From the NCBI RefSeq assembly GCF_047495875.1, contig NC_092460.1, positions 35,009,054 through 35,073,053 on the forward strand: a DNA stretch of 64,000 nucleotides, given 5' to 3'. The translations under genes and the position numbers were made by a program. This document shows, in pieces, positions 25,557 to 37,851 of the stretch (positions within the stretch are counted from its first letter, which is position 1; the number at the start of each line of letters is the position of its first letter). The DNA is from Pithys albifrons albifrons. Lineage: Eukaryota > Chordata > Aves > Passeriformes > Thamnophilidae. Below the pieces are notes generated by a model that ran no database searches, was not told the DNA's origin, and saw only the letters and a list, made by a program, of their open reading frames with translations.

Positions 25557-27160
25557 ATTCAGGCCTAACACTACAGTCTGCATTTGGTTGTGTCAATTCT
25601 AAAAATACCCAGAAATAGAATAAAATTATCATTGTTTTTCTGCCCTATTGTATAGGGAGTGATTGGTGGTACAGCTATTTCTAACAGAGAAGTCTGCATT
25701 AAACAAGCAGTCATAAAAATGATTCAAATTAACTTAATTTGACCAGAAGAAAAAGCACAGATGAACTCATCATACTTGCTGTTGTAATTTATAGTTTATA
25801 CAGAACTACATTACAAAGCTTTGTGCTCCAGACATTTAGTTCAGAGAGGTAATGAGCATGTACATCTCTGATTTCCATGGAAGCAGTGGATATTCAGAAC
25901 CACTCAGAAATAGGCCAAGAAGCTTAAAATGAAGAGAGTAATCAGTCTATTATTATGTGAGGAATTGCAAGACTGAAAATGGAATTACACAACTTGCGCT
26001 TACTTTTAATCCCTGAAACCTCTCATCACCTAGAAGGAAGTGATTTTGCAAAATATTACTGTGTATTGGTTGAAAATTTCATCAATCTGTGATATAAATG
26101 ATGGGGGCTTATTTTTGCTACAGTAGCTTCATTTCTTTATTTTGATTTCAGGCAGTGGATTTCAGGTCCTACCTATAAAAAGAGAGATATGCCCCAACTG
26201 TCTTCAGGCACATGGGAGATGTCAGCAAAACTCATAGCAAAACACAACCTGTGTTTAAAAGAAAAAAAAAAGTAGAGTAAGTAATAATACAAACACTACC
26301 TTTCAGAGATTTCAGAATTGTTCATAAAAACATAAAATAATGCAATGCATCTTCTCTGCTGTACAGTAAGGGACATTTTATCCTGAGTATGATAATTTAC
26401 ATCTAGATTTCCAGGTACTTTCACATAACTGTTATCCAAGCTTTACAAGAGAGAGAGCTGCCAACATGACACCTGGCTCAGTGTCTCACAGCAGATCAGA
26501 GGCAGAGCATGAAACTTGTTTGAGATCTCTTGATTTTCAGAGATTCCTTACTGGATTTGTCACTTTAAGAAAATTAGATAGGTTCCTGGAAATGAATTTA
26601 GAAAGCTCAGTATCTATTGACATTATTAATTAAATGAAAAATGGCCATATCAAAGTTTTCCAAAGTTGCCTTGAACACTTTTCTTAAAGCAGGTAAGCTT
26701 AAGAAAATTCCTAATATATTCCTACTATGCAGAAGATGAAGGAAAAATAGAAAGACTCTGATAGACCCCAGGAACAGAAGAAAACAAGAAAACAAAATAC
26801 AGCAGCTGAGACAAATCAACAGCCTACAGTGTTGAGGTCTGAAATCATGTTTTTTTGATAGCTTCAGAGGATACTGTGAATAATTGGCAACTTCATCGAT
26901 TCTCCAAAGGAATAGCTTTCCAAGACTACAGTCGAATTGTACAGGAATATGTTTCATATCCTGTCTTTGCTGGAGGAACACCTGTCTTTGTGGATGCTTA
27001 ACCTAGGCTGGTTACCTCAATTTACACAGCAGTGAAATCTGTCATTTAAACTAAGCTCTTGGTAGAAATCCAAGACTCTGGGAGAATCTGAGCTTGGATT
27101 TGGCTACTTACTTAACTCAAAATCCAAAAAGGGTGTTTCACTGCTATTTTAATCCAGGTT
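25557..27160. other. non-coding sequence, nothing recognised
   Basis: No gene or repeat family seen. The minus-strand frame of 124 codons at 26607-26981 is rich in hydrophobic residues but has no recognisable family. Confidence 0.5.
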
Positions 27161-27164
27161 AACT

Positions 27165-27501
27165 ATACTTCATTTATCTGTAGGACAAATACACTGCTGA
27201 TATAAAGGACAGTAAAAGTCAGTTGGTACCACAGTATATGTCCACAAGACTGGACCTCTCCATCCCCCCTGGGACAGCATGATGCATCCTCCCAAGAGGA
27301 GGGCTGAGAAGTGACTGCCTTAACCACTCCCACACTGGTTCCTACTTCCCTGGAAATGATGTCATAATGTGGTATGGAATACAAAATTACTGGCTAGAAG
27401 AGATCAGCTGTTAGCTCAGCCCAGCTCAAGTCAGCTGACAGTTTTGGCCTAGTCCAAACTTCAGAGCCCAATTCTAGGCCCACCTAGGTGAACCCATAAC
27501 A
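27165..27501 (-). mobile_element. 3' LTR of an endogenous retrovirus-like element (partial)
   Basis: On the minus strand the LTR begins TGTTATGGGTTCACCTAGG at 27501, immediately after a polypurine tract (27514-27502). That junction fixes both the orientation and the LTR start. It includes a CATACCACATTATGACATCA-type module (27375-27355) shared with other LTRs in the window, and CTTTATATCAG near 27205-27195 could be a worn TATA region. The far (3') end near 27165 is uncertain because I see no clear terminal CA or target duplication. There is no coding capacity. Confidence 0.65.
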
Positions 27502-27600
27502 TTCTCCACCCCTTATTCCATACCATATTATGTCACTCTTATCTTAGGTTCTCGTGCTTAAACACTCCTTATTTTTCCAGGGCTGTTTCCCACCCCTCAG
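27502..27600 (-). mobile_element. 3' end of ERV internal region with polypurine tract
   Basis: On the minus strand this ~100-bp piece leads into the LTR and ends with the 13-nt purine run AAGGGGTGGAGAA (27514-27502), which has the position and composition of a polypurine tract that primes plus-strand DNA synthesis. The piece contains GACATAATATGGTATGGAAT, whose inverted counterpart lies inside the LTR at 27358-27381. No gag, pol or env sequence was recognised. The outer boundary is approximate. Confidence 0.5.
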
Positions 27601-27640
27601 GACCATTTTGAGTCACGTGTTAATAGTATCATGGTAAAAC

Positions 27641-27687
27641 CAGGTCCCTTCCAACATAAGCCATTCCATGATCTGTGATTGTATGTC
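27641..27687 (+). repeat. CR1 LINE 3' terminal fragment
   Basis: About 45 bases resembling the CR1 3' end in sense orientation: GGTCCCTTCCAACATAAGCC followed by CATTCCATGATCTGTGAT. It is short and diverged, lying just beyond the ERV remnant. Confidence 0.65.
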
Positions 27688-27689
27688 AA

Positions 27690-28490
27690 ATTTACAGAGG
27701 CCATCACATAAAAGAAAGTGATCAGCAATAAGGATGGAGGAAGAAGTTGGGTATAAAATGAAACTTATTTTGCAATATATCATCCACTATATTTTGGAGA
27801 AAATTGAACAAAATCAAGTTTAAGAGCAAAATCATAACATTGTTTTAAAAAAATACATTTATGACTTGCTGGAAGGCCAGCAGCAACTCAAAGGAAACTC
27901 ATTTTTAATAATCACAGTACACCTAAGAATTTCAGTTATGCTGGCTGGGTTGTTGTGAGCAGACTGCTAACATAGCCTATTATTAAGATTGCATAATACT
28001 TCCAATTTATGTGAACTTGTTTGAAGTCCAGCAAAATCATAAAAAACTGAAGGCATTGAGACTCAAGCTCTCCATACTCAGGGCATGCCTCAGGCTGAAT
28101 TTGTTGGTACATTTTCAGCCAAAATGCTTCAGTCATCTCTATGGACAATTCAGTGAAATATATGTTGTTACTTGACTCCCTCCACTCCCTATCTGTTTAA
28201 ATAAAAAAATCAGGTAACATTTTTTCAGATTGTTTTAGCCTTTTGAACCATTCATACCATTTTGAAACACTGAGATTGACAATGGGAAAGAAAGGGTCTT
28301 CCTGTGTCAGGAAGGCACACTGTTTCATCCCCTTGAACTGAGCTCTAACTCAAACAATTTTAAAAGCACTTGAAAATCCAGTTTGTACATGCTCAGAACA
28401 ATTTTCTTTAATTCTGCAGTGAGAACTCCCTCAAAGATGTTGACGCTGAGCACATACCAGCATTTCCAGCTGCTGGAGGATGGGTATCTG
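27690..28490. other. non-coding sequence, nothing recognised
   Basis: No gene or repeat recognised in this ~800 bp. Short frames at 27936-28148 and 28325-28555 lack domains. Confidence 0.5.
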
Positions 28491-28497
28491 TAGTGAG

Positions 28498-29679
28498 TTG
28501 GCCCCAGCAGAATGCCAGGTGCCCACCAAAGCCCCTCTATTACTGCTCTCCACAACTGAGCAGGGGAGAGAAAATATAAAAGGCCAGCAGATCAAAATAA
28601 GGATAGGGAGAGCTCACTCAGTAGGTACTGTCACAGGCAAAGCAAGGGGAAATTAGTTCACTAACCTATCAAATCAGAGTAAGGTAAGGAGAAATGAAAA
28701 CTGCATCTTAAAACACCTTCCCCTCATCTCTCCCTTCTTTTCCTGGGCTTAATTTCACTCCTGATTTTCTGTGCCTCCTCCCTGACAGTGACACAGTGGG
28801 ACAGAGAATGTGGGCTGTGGTTGGTTCATTACGTGTTGTCCCTGTGGCTCCTCAGAGGGACGACTCCTCACACTCTTACCTTGTTCCCATGTGGTGTCCC
28901 TCCCAAGGGAATCAGTTTTCCACAAATTTCTCCAGCATGAGTCCTTTCCAGGTGCTGCAGTTCTTCTTCAACTGCTCCAGTGTAGGTCCCTTCCAGTGGG
29001 TACAGTCCTTCAGGAATAGGCTTCTCCAGCCTGCATTCCCAACAAGGTCACAGTCCTGCTGGCAAATCTACCCCAACATGGGCTTCTCTCTCCACAGGTC
29101 CTGCCAGGAACCTGCTCCAGCCCAGGATTCTCATGGGGTCACAGCCTGCTTCAAGCATCCACCTGCTCCAACGTGGAGTCTCCATGGGCTCCAGGTGGAT
29201 CTCTGCTCCACCACAGACCTCCATGGGCTGCAGGGACACAGCTGCCGCTCCATAGGCTGCAGCATAAGAATCTCTGCCAGTGTTGGAGCACCTCCTTCCT
29301 CTTCTTCCTCATTGGCCTTGGTTTCTGCAGAGTTCTAGATCTTACAAATTCTCACTCCTTTCTCTGACTAGAGCTTCCATTGCACAGGGCTTTTTCTCCC
29401 CTTAAAAATGCTATCCCACAGGTACTACCACCAGTGCTGGTGGGCTCAGCCTTGGTCAGCAGCAGGTCTGTGTTGGGGCTGGCTGGCATTGACTCTGTTG
29501 GACATGGGGAAAGCTTCTGGCAACTTCTCACAGGAGCCATCCTTGTGCCTGCCCCTTCCACCACCCAAGCCTTGCCAGGCAAACCCAGTACAGTACCTGA
29601 ATGACAAGTATGAAGGTTGTCCCCTGTGCTCTCCATTCCCCCACCTTCCAGCCCTGAGAGCAAGTAACCATTTCCTGGA

Positions 29680-29680
<1 letters not shown>
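28498..29680. mobile_element. long bird ERV LTR-type repeat
   Basis: A ~1.2-kb repeat I recognise from bird genomes by several blocks in order. These are AATGCCAGGTGCCCACCAAA near 28510, GGGGAGAGAAAATATAAAAG near 28565 (TATA-like), AATCAGAGTAAGGTAA near 28670, a 28850-29280 tract of degenerate repeated 'ctccagc / ccatgggctgcag' units, and GGCATTGACTCTGTTGGACA near 29485. The frames of 60-180 codons on both strands come from the GC-rich repeated units and are not proteins. I am unsure of its exact family and orientation, and I see no target duplication. It ends directly at a 30-A run. Confidence 0.7.

Positions 29681-29710
<30 letters not shown>
29681..29710 (+). repeat. poly-A tract (30 A)
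   Basis: Thirty uninterrupted A residues at the 3' edge of the LTR-type repeat, followed by unrelated purine-rich sequence. It is either a simple-repeat expansion or the trace of an A-tailed insertion. Confidence 0.9.
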
Positions 29711-29713
<3 letters not shown>

Positions 29714-30754
29714 ATAGATTTCAGGGCAGAAAAAAACAGGATTGAGAGAAACAGTCAGGACAAAAGGGAGAAAAGGTACCAGGACTGGCTGAGGAGACCA
29801 TGCTTTCCATATGACTGAGCAGACCACTGAGGAGAAAAAATTTCTGGTGTTTCAATAATCTCTCAGTCTGAGAGCCAGAGACAGAGCAGAATATATTTTG
29901 CTTCTGAAACACTGAACAGTTTGTGCTGTGGAAACAGCATCTGCTTCATGAAATGAAATATTGCTGAGTTTTGGAAGGGCAACAAATGCGGTCTTTGGGT
30001 GCTAGGGGAAAAGGTGGAGGGAAGATGTGTCAGTTTGGATTTGAATGAAAAAATTCCTGAGGCTCGAGCAAATATTCATATACTTGGAACAATGGTTCTT
30101 GGCTGGGTCCAGATTATAACAGATTTCTACAAGAAGAAAAGGCAAGTGAAAGTTAACCAAAACCTGAATTTCAAGTCTATGTGTCTCAACAACTGAGTAC
30201 TCATAAGAAATATAAATTTTAGCATTAGTCACTAATACCGTGCTTCGGTTTTATGGACACAAAACACACTGAAATGAGAAAATCCTGATTCAACAGCCAG
30301 GAGTCTCAAAAAGTGCAGGCCTCACATATTAAAATGTAGTCTGTATTTTCAATGCAAATCTTCCTTTGGCTTTCTTTTTCCTGGGTGCAAAATGGAAACT
30401 ATATCAGCCCCTCACCTCATGGATTTGCTGTGGAGCTTGAAAAAAGCCTACACAGTGCTCTGACATTCAGTGATGGACACTGTCAAAAAAAGAAAGAGGA
30501 GAAATAATGAATTCTGTCTTCAGACAGGGCTTTACTAATGGGGTACAAAAAGCCTTGTGCCAAATGATAGAGTTTATTAAATTATTAAATAAAGATTATT
30601 AAGTGTGCCCCCATTATCTTGTGAACCAAATGAAGCAGCCATCCTGTCAGGAAAACAGCATAGGATCACAATAAATAAATAAACAAACAATATAATAATA
30701 ATTAAATTAATAGTACATGAAGTCCATTATAAATAGCAAAAACCCTTAAATTAA
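29711..30754. other. non-coding sequence with AT-rich simple repeat
   Basis: No gene was recognised. 29711-29830 is purine-rich. 30668-30715 is a low-complexity AATA/AACA tract (ATAAATAAATAAACAAACAA) followed by ATAATAATAATT. Confidence 0.55.
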
Positions 30755-31224
30755 AACTGCACAGGCTTGCACATCATCAAAGCCTCTCCTCCTTTTTTAA
30801 ACACCCCATCAGCACGGGGGCTGGAGGGACACAAGATGCTGGGAAGGGACACAGGTGGGAAAGCTGAGTCCAGCTGTCCAAAGGGATGTCCCACAACATG
30901 GAGCATCATACTCAGCATTTAAAGCTGGAGGTAGAAGGAGGAAAGCTGGGACATTGGGAGTGGTGGTGTTTGTCATCCAAAGTCCCAGTGACAAGTGATG
31001 GGGAAATGCTCCCCTGGGGATGGCTCGCTTGCCTGCCCATGGGCTGTGGTGAATCAATTCCTTGTTTTGCTTTGCTTGCATGCAAAGCTTTTGCTTTCCA
31101 TATTAAATTGTCTTTATCTCAACCCAGGGGTTTTCTCACTTATACCCTTCTGATTCTTTCCCTCATCCAGCTGGTTGTGGTGTAAGCAAATGACTGCATG
31201 CTAAGTTGGGCTTAAACCACAACA
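30755..31224 (+). mobile_element. LTR 3' part (bird ERVL-like family), sense
   Basis: The 3' two thirds or so of an LTR of the same general type as 60410-60998, in the opposite orientation. Matching blocks are CCAAAGGGATGTCCCACAAC (near 30878), ACTCAGCATTTAAAGCTGG (the TATA region, worn), ATTAAATTGTCTTTATCTCA (signal at 31102-31107) and the terminal CTTAAACCACAACA ending at 31224. The 5' part is lost or too diverged to follow, so the left boundary is approximate. It has no coding content. Confidence 0.75.
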
Positions 31225-34200
31225 ATCTTCCAGCTTAAGCTAGAGCAAGGCAACTAAGAAATTGCTCCATGAAAAATGGTAACAAAAACATGATTTTACA
31301 GAAAAATTATCCTGTAAATTACAATATTTCATCCTCCTGGATTTCAAAATTGATTTCCTTTACAATAATCTGCTATCAATAGTACATTATAGAGCAGAAT
31401 ACAGGTCATCACTCACCTTTTTAAGTCTGCAGAACAACCTCCTATTTACTAATAAATTTTAAATTATTTCACCTTCCATGAACTCAATCCTAATAATAAT
31501 AATAAAAAAAAAGCTAAATGGGATCTATAGGTTGTCAGCTCCTGAGCAGGAAATATTTCATGAATATCCTCTTAAGACATAGACATTTCTGTTTCCTGCA
31601 TCCCAAAGTATCTCTGCAGTATTCTATGACTAAGGCACAGCACAGGCATTCACTGAAACTACACAGAGTACAACATAGTTGGGACAGTACAAATCTATTG
31701 GACAAAAACCTTCTTACCATTGATTTATACCAGTTCAATACCTACTATTTGCTTCCCTATTTACACTTAAGTGTTGACAACTGAGCTGAGAACATAATGA
31801 AAAAGGCAAATCAAGAAAAGGCTTCTAGCACAAGAACCTCCAACAAACTTGGTCAGACATGAGCAGATAGAATATGTTGGGGGTTTCATAGAGTTCAGGA
31901 AGTTACTTAGCAATATTTAAGTTTAATATAATTGTCTTTCAGTATAATACCCCATTTCATAGGCAATGAATGAAAATTTTTAAAACGTCTGCTGAAATTA
32001 ATTTTACCAGCTTTTTTCATATAAACTTATCAATCTGTTTCTTTCAACATGCACTGCACACCTGAGATTTCATTAAACAGTGTTAAAGAGGAGATTTATG
32101 TTTTCAACTTACAAATTTTGTTCTAATGGTATTCTATTGAGTAAATGCAGATTTCACACATTGTAAGAAAGAAAGCTACACACATTCATTATGATGTTCT
32201 GATTGACTTTATTCTCTTCAGCCTCTGCTTAAAAATGTTGGGGGGGAAAAATGTCAGTAGAAAAGTATCCATACTCTAGAATGGGCCATGGAGGCTATTT
32301 CTGAACTATTTAAAATTATCTATTCACCTGAAGAGAATTTTGAACTTTTTTTATCTTCTGATTTTTCATGTGTTATCATGGTCTATCATGATTTCCATAT
32401 AGAGCACATCTGGAGAGCAAAAAAAATGGTATTTTGGAGTTTGGTTTCAAGAGAAGGAAATACATTTTATAAACATGAAGGTGATCATACACTATGCAGG
32501 AAGCTAAAAAACAAAGCTTCCAATACCTTCAAAGTATTCTATCTTGATTTTAAACCAATAATTTTTTTATCAGTCTCCTCTCCAAGCTACAATTCTTCAT
32601 GTGGTAATAGACATATCTATGCAAATAAACTTTGCAAGACTGAACCTTCAGCCTTGCAAAATTGCTAACAAAGCTGTGAATGACTTTCCACATGGGAATA
32701 GTCCTCTTGATCTCATTTCAGCACTAGCAACAGACTGCAGAGGTAAACATCCAATGGGGTCATCCTTGAAGTTATTCAGATACACAAGTGTATTTAGATC
32801 AATGCATTGATTTGCACTCTGGGAAATGCCATTAGTTGTTCTTCCCTATAAACTTCTGAGGATCTTCAACATGCCTTTATTTATTCAATTAATTTAGGAA
32901 GTATAGAATCTTTATTTTTCATGCAAGAATAATTCCTGTTCCATAGTCCCAGATGTTTTCCTGGATGCAATTTCAATGTTGTGTCTTATTTGATGCTTTT
33001 GATTAAATTTGTAATGCATTTAAATATCAGTATGTCCAATCAAGTGTAAAGAGACATGTGAAAATGAAGTGATTGATGCAATGGGAATTAAATCCTACAC
33101 TGTCTTGTCACCTATTCTTTTAGGAATGAATTTCATTTACAACTTTAACTTCTGTCACACATCACCAGCCATGCAAACAGACTAGAAAACACATATTGTA
33201 CACTCAAATGTGGATATGGATTGTAAAGCATTTATTATATATTTTTAAATAAATCACTTCTGTTTTGTTGTTGAGGTACAGCTACTCCTTCCTTCTTGAA
33301 AAGAAAATACATAAAATTAGTGCTTCAGTGATTTTTGTAGAAATGCTGTAATTAAAATTTTTAAAGCTTCTTCAAAAAGTGAACTAACTTGGCAGCAGAC
33401 TCTAAAAAGTCTGTTGGAATCTGTTCTTTCCAAAGCATCTTCATACTGACACTCAAGCAAATTTTAAAAGAGGAAAAGCCTCTGTTAAAATGGAGAGCTG
33501 GGCAAAAATAGTGAACCAAACCTTAAGCCTTTTAAATTAAAGCAAAAGAATGAGGCTCATGTCAGTGAAACAGTGAAAATAAACTGGCTGAAGATGTCAT
33601 TCAGTATCTAAGGAAAACAAGCTAGAATGGCATGGACAGGAATAGTAAGAACAGTTTCCCACCACATCTCTGTGCTGTATTTTCACTTGCCTTCCTTATC
33701 CATCAGTGTGTCTGACTCAGTTAAAAGAATTTCTTGCATTTAATTTTGTTTCTTAATATGGTGGACTTGCCCTACATATACAAAATAACTACAAGGGTTA
33801 GGGCAAGATAAAACCCACCCACAGCAAAACCTAACTCTGGTACAATGATATGCCAAAACAAGCACTGCAGCCAAAGTTGTCTAGGGACGGCAAGGGTGCA
33901 TGTGTGTGTGATAAAGGTGGTCTAGTAACACTGTGTGTGTCTGTGCCTCAGCTGTGCAGTGTTGGGGTTATTCAGCTCCTTTATCCCGGTATATCAGGAA
34001 GGAGCCACGTACTAGAGGTGTCAGCTGAAGAGCAAGTGCTGCCTACAAAGATTCAGGGCAGCTTCTGAGGACGCCTGCAGCACTGAAATGCTCCTCACTG
34101 GCTGGGAAGGGCCAGCCTTGAGGCTGGAGCTTCCCTTCGGAGGCTGTCAAGGCTGACATAGTGGATTTTGTGGTCAGGCCATCTGGCCACTAGAATGACA

Positions 34201-37200
34201 TAATCTACCCTGCTCATGCAGTCAGGCAGGAAGCATGAAGCCTGCTCTTGCTCTGGGGAGAAGAGAGAGCAGAATAAGGGACTGGGCTGAAAGACCAGCT
34301 GGTTGATTAACTTGAACGAGCACTGACACATACAAGCTGCTGCATCTTTTGAGTTTATTTACATGTACTTTCTTCATCACAGGTAGTATAATGGAAGATA
34401 ACACAAAACTGATAATAGCAAAAGGCCAGAAAACAAACAATCAAACATTTAGACATCATCTATTTGAAAAGCCGTGTTAGAAAGGTGGAGCCACTAAAGG
34501 ACTTTTGCAGTCATCTTTGGTGCTGCTTGTAGGGTTAATTAGTAACAGGAACAATGCAGAATTACTTAAATCTCATCACACTTTTTAGGTATCATTCTTG
34601 ACTCACAGGAATCAAGTTACACAAATAATCTTGATATCTGTGATACTTCAAGGAAAGCCATTTTGATAATACCTGGAAGCACTTGTGCTAACTTCCATTA
34701 CATAGCCATTCTGGATTACAAAATTAATTTTGTGCAGTCTTGTTCCTTTGAATGATATATTGTAAATAAAAATATAACACAAACTTTCCTTAGTTATTAC
34801 ACTTCTATATTTCAGTTAGGTTGAACTATGTATCCTGTCCTGAAATAAAGGTCGTCACAAAGAGGCAGCACTGGACAGGACAGAGAGGCAAGACTCCCAA
34901 AATAATTACTCTGACAGGAATCGTCTCTTTTCCTTTGATATGAATGTGACTGTAGCTGCTTGATCACAAGTTTTTTCCTCTTATCGGACCAAAATTCTCT
35001 TCATTTTAATAAGGTCACAAGCATGAGTTTACAACTTTGGAGTCTATTGTCTTGAAAATGTTTATGTGGACTCATCTTTTTTCTTAAGTCTTTATGCAAC
35101 AAACCTGTTTTGAAAAAATACAGGGGTAGCAGAAGCCAAATAGTTGTATTTACTAAGAATACAAGGCAAGTGGAAGATCTCTTGCTGTGGCAAACTTAAA
35201 TCCAGAACAGAGACTATGCTACAAGATCCATGAGAAACTTTAGGAGCTGCTATCTCCACTCTTGAAAAATTAGCATACTTCAATAATTTTACAGGTGGCT
35301 ATCCACTGGTATCCAGTATATACTCACATTCTTATTAGTGTTTTTCTCCCCAGCTCTATCACTGGAGACCTAAAAGCAGAGAACTGGGGAGGTCAGGTCT
35401 TGGGCTTTAAGGTGAATATGCTGCTTCCTGCTCCCTCCATCCAGTGTTAGCAGTTTTCACAGGACAAGCAGCAAAAGAGAAGTCAGCAAAAGCTGTATCC
35501 ACCCTCAAAGTATTCTTTCCATCTGTGCGTTGCTGCACAGCTTTTGATCCCTTTTTTTTAACCATTGTTTTACTAGCTTTGGGGATTCACTGTGATATGC
35601 AGGACATTTTACCTTAAGGTCTGAACAGCTGGGATCAAGGGGACTGGCATTTCACATTTTCATTTTTTAAGAAAGATCCACTACTCCTGATCACAACACA
35701 GAGCATCAGGATGGCTCAGAAAAAAAGGAAGGAAAAAAATATTTTTCAGGCTAATTTGAACAGGAAGGGAGAAGGGAAATTTCTCTCCAGTTTAAGATTT
35801 TTATTAATCCACAGGCAAACAACACATTTCTGCTACAGGTCAAAAGAAACATAGTCGCTCTTGCTATGAATAAACCCCTGTAAAGAAAGATGCTGTTTTC
35901 CGTGGATGAAAATTCTTCCTCCAGAACTACTGGAAACTGGAGAAGTGAAGACATGCATGTGATGCTTATTTACATCACAAAAGAAAGTTTAGATCTGGGT
36001 ATCAGAATGCTTGATGAGACTTTAAGACAATTTCTGTTTATGCAAGTCAGATTTACACAGGCAATTTTTCAGATTTTGTTGGATTAATCGTCACTACAGA
36101 TATGTGTAAGTGAAAGGGAAGGAAACACTGGAAAATACAGTTGCTGTCCAAAAGAAACTACAGTTGTTCTTTGACTGCAATGTATTTTCATCATTCATCG
36201 AGATGTAATTTCTTCAATGGCTTCTGGGTTAGAGAAGCTGAAAATTTATTTCTGAGAGCTACAACTCAAGTCCTCAGAAAACATGTGGCATATACTTCTG
36301 CTGTTTCATTTACCAAGAGGATGCGTTCAGACCTACGTAATAATGGAAGAACCATGTAGGAAAAACGTCTTTACCTGGAGAATTCAGAGGTCAAAAGGAA
36401 ATAATCCATTAAATTCTCTTGGGCCAATTTCTTTGTTGATATAAGAAAGGCAAGGCATGACCACCAATTACAGCAGAATATATACCAGGGTCAAAAATAG
36501 TCTAACCAAAACAACCCACTAATAAATAAATACAGTTAGCACACTGGCCTCAGAACAGCTGCTGAAACAGAGACCACTGTGCCCTTTCTCATGTCCTAAC
36601 AGATAAAAATATATACTTCTGTTTTACACCACAGCTACCCATATCTAAATATGAAAACAGTGGGGAAAAGGTGGAGAAATAAATTAAAAAGTATGTGTCT
36701 AGAGAGGTCTGGGGCATTTAAGTGTAGAGATTTATTTTGTTGTTTTTTTTTTAAGACATCACCATTTGCAAGAAGGCAGCAAAAGAGAGCAGTAGTTATG
36801 GCAGATCCATTTATCCCATTTCTTTCCCAAAGATTTGAATGAGAAATTCTGAGTAAGGGAGAGACACCCTCTCTGTGTCCTCACTTCAGGAAGTTCAAAG
36901 GGGAAACAGCATCTCGTCCACTTTTTACTTCCAGCCTGAACACCATGTTTCAAGTCTCTTTGGCACAGAGACTTCACTGCCTGAGACTCTGAGCTCCAGC
37001 AGCAGAGTTCAAGGAGGATCCAGTGGTCTCAGAAGACCACTCATTCTCCCCACTATGCTGCACATCCTACTGAGAATGCAAATGTTCAACTTCATGTCTT
37101 CTCTTCACCAGTCTCTGTGGTACCCAATTTTAGACCTTTTTATTTTTATCTCTTAAAAAAACTCCAGAACTTTTATGTTAAGAAGTTATTCATGTGCCCC

Positions 37201-37833
37201 ATATTCATGTGTCCCTTCAGGCAAATCTTTTTCTGGCTTGTTCAGAAAAAGCACTCTGGAAAATTTGCGACACAACCAGCAGAGCCCATGCCCTTTTGTT
37301 TATCCTAGATAGGCTCCAAGGGAGTTCTGCCCATTTGAACAGCAAAGCCTCAGGGTGATGACCCCTTTTGTTGTCCCAAAAACAGTTTTCAGAAGCTGCC
37401 CTCCTGCCTGACTTTTTTGATAAAACAAGAAGAGATTCAGAAACCACCTGCAAATGGCTACATTCACTCAAAACAAAAAGTCTACTTCGAGGAATATGTT
37501 CTTCGGTGTCAGATTAAAGTGGAGAGCAAGGCAAGCACAGGAAGGAGCTCTTTCTTCTGGCTATGACTCTATAATGAAAGCTCAGACTCCTCAAGAATAA
37601 ACAGACCACTACACCTATTTATTTAGTGCTGAGAACTTTATGAACCTCTGTCACAGCTAAACAAAACCCAGAATAAATTTTGCAAAGTAGCCCAGGGAAA
37701 AAGAATGGTCCTCCTTTTGTTATGTATTGAGAGATACTAATCTAATATTTGACAGGAACACCACAACATGAAAGTTTTTGGATCACAATAGTGAAAATCG
37801 AAGCAATTATTTCTAATGCTACCTTTTTCTTTC
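31225..37833. other. non-coding sequence, nothing recognised
   Basis: About 6.6 kb of AT-rich sequence. The 126-codon frame at 32288-32668 has no recognisable domain. 33850-34330 is somewhat less AT-rich but matches no repeat or gene I know. A short TAATAATAATAAT tract lies near 31490. Confidence 0.5.
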
Positions 37834-37851
37834 TTTTTTTTTTTTTTTTTT
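37834..37851 (+). repeat. poly-T tract (18 T)
   Basis: An 18-T run preceded by the pyrimidine-rich CTTTTTCTTTC. It is a simple repeat, with no retroelement body visible on its minus-strand 5' side. Confidence 0.85.

Noticed and set aside
28796..29827. Several overlapping frames of 60-180 codons on both strands
   Set aside because: They fall inside the LTR-type repeat and its GC-rich sub-repeats. None shows retroviral gag, pol or env features.
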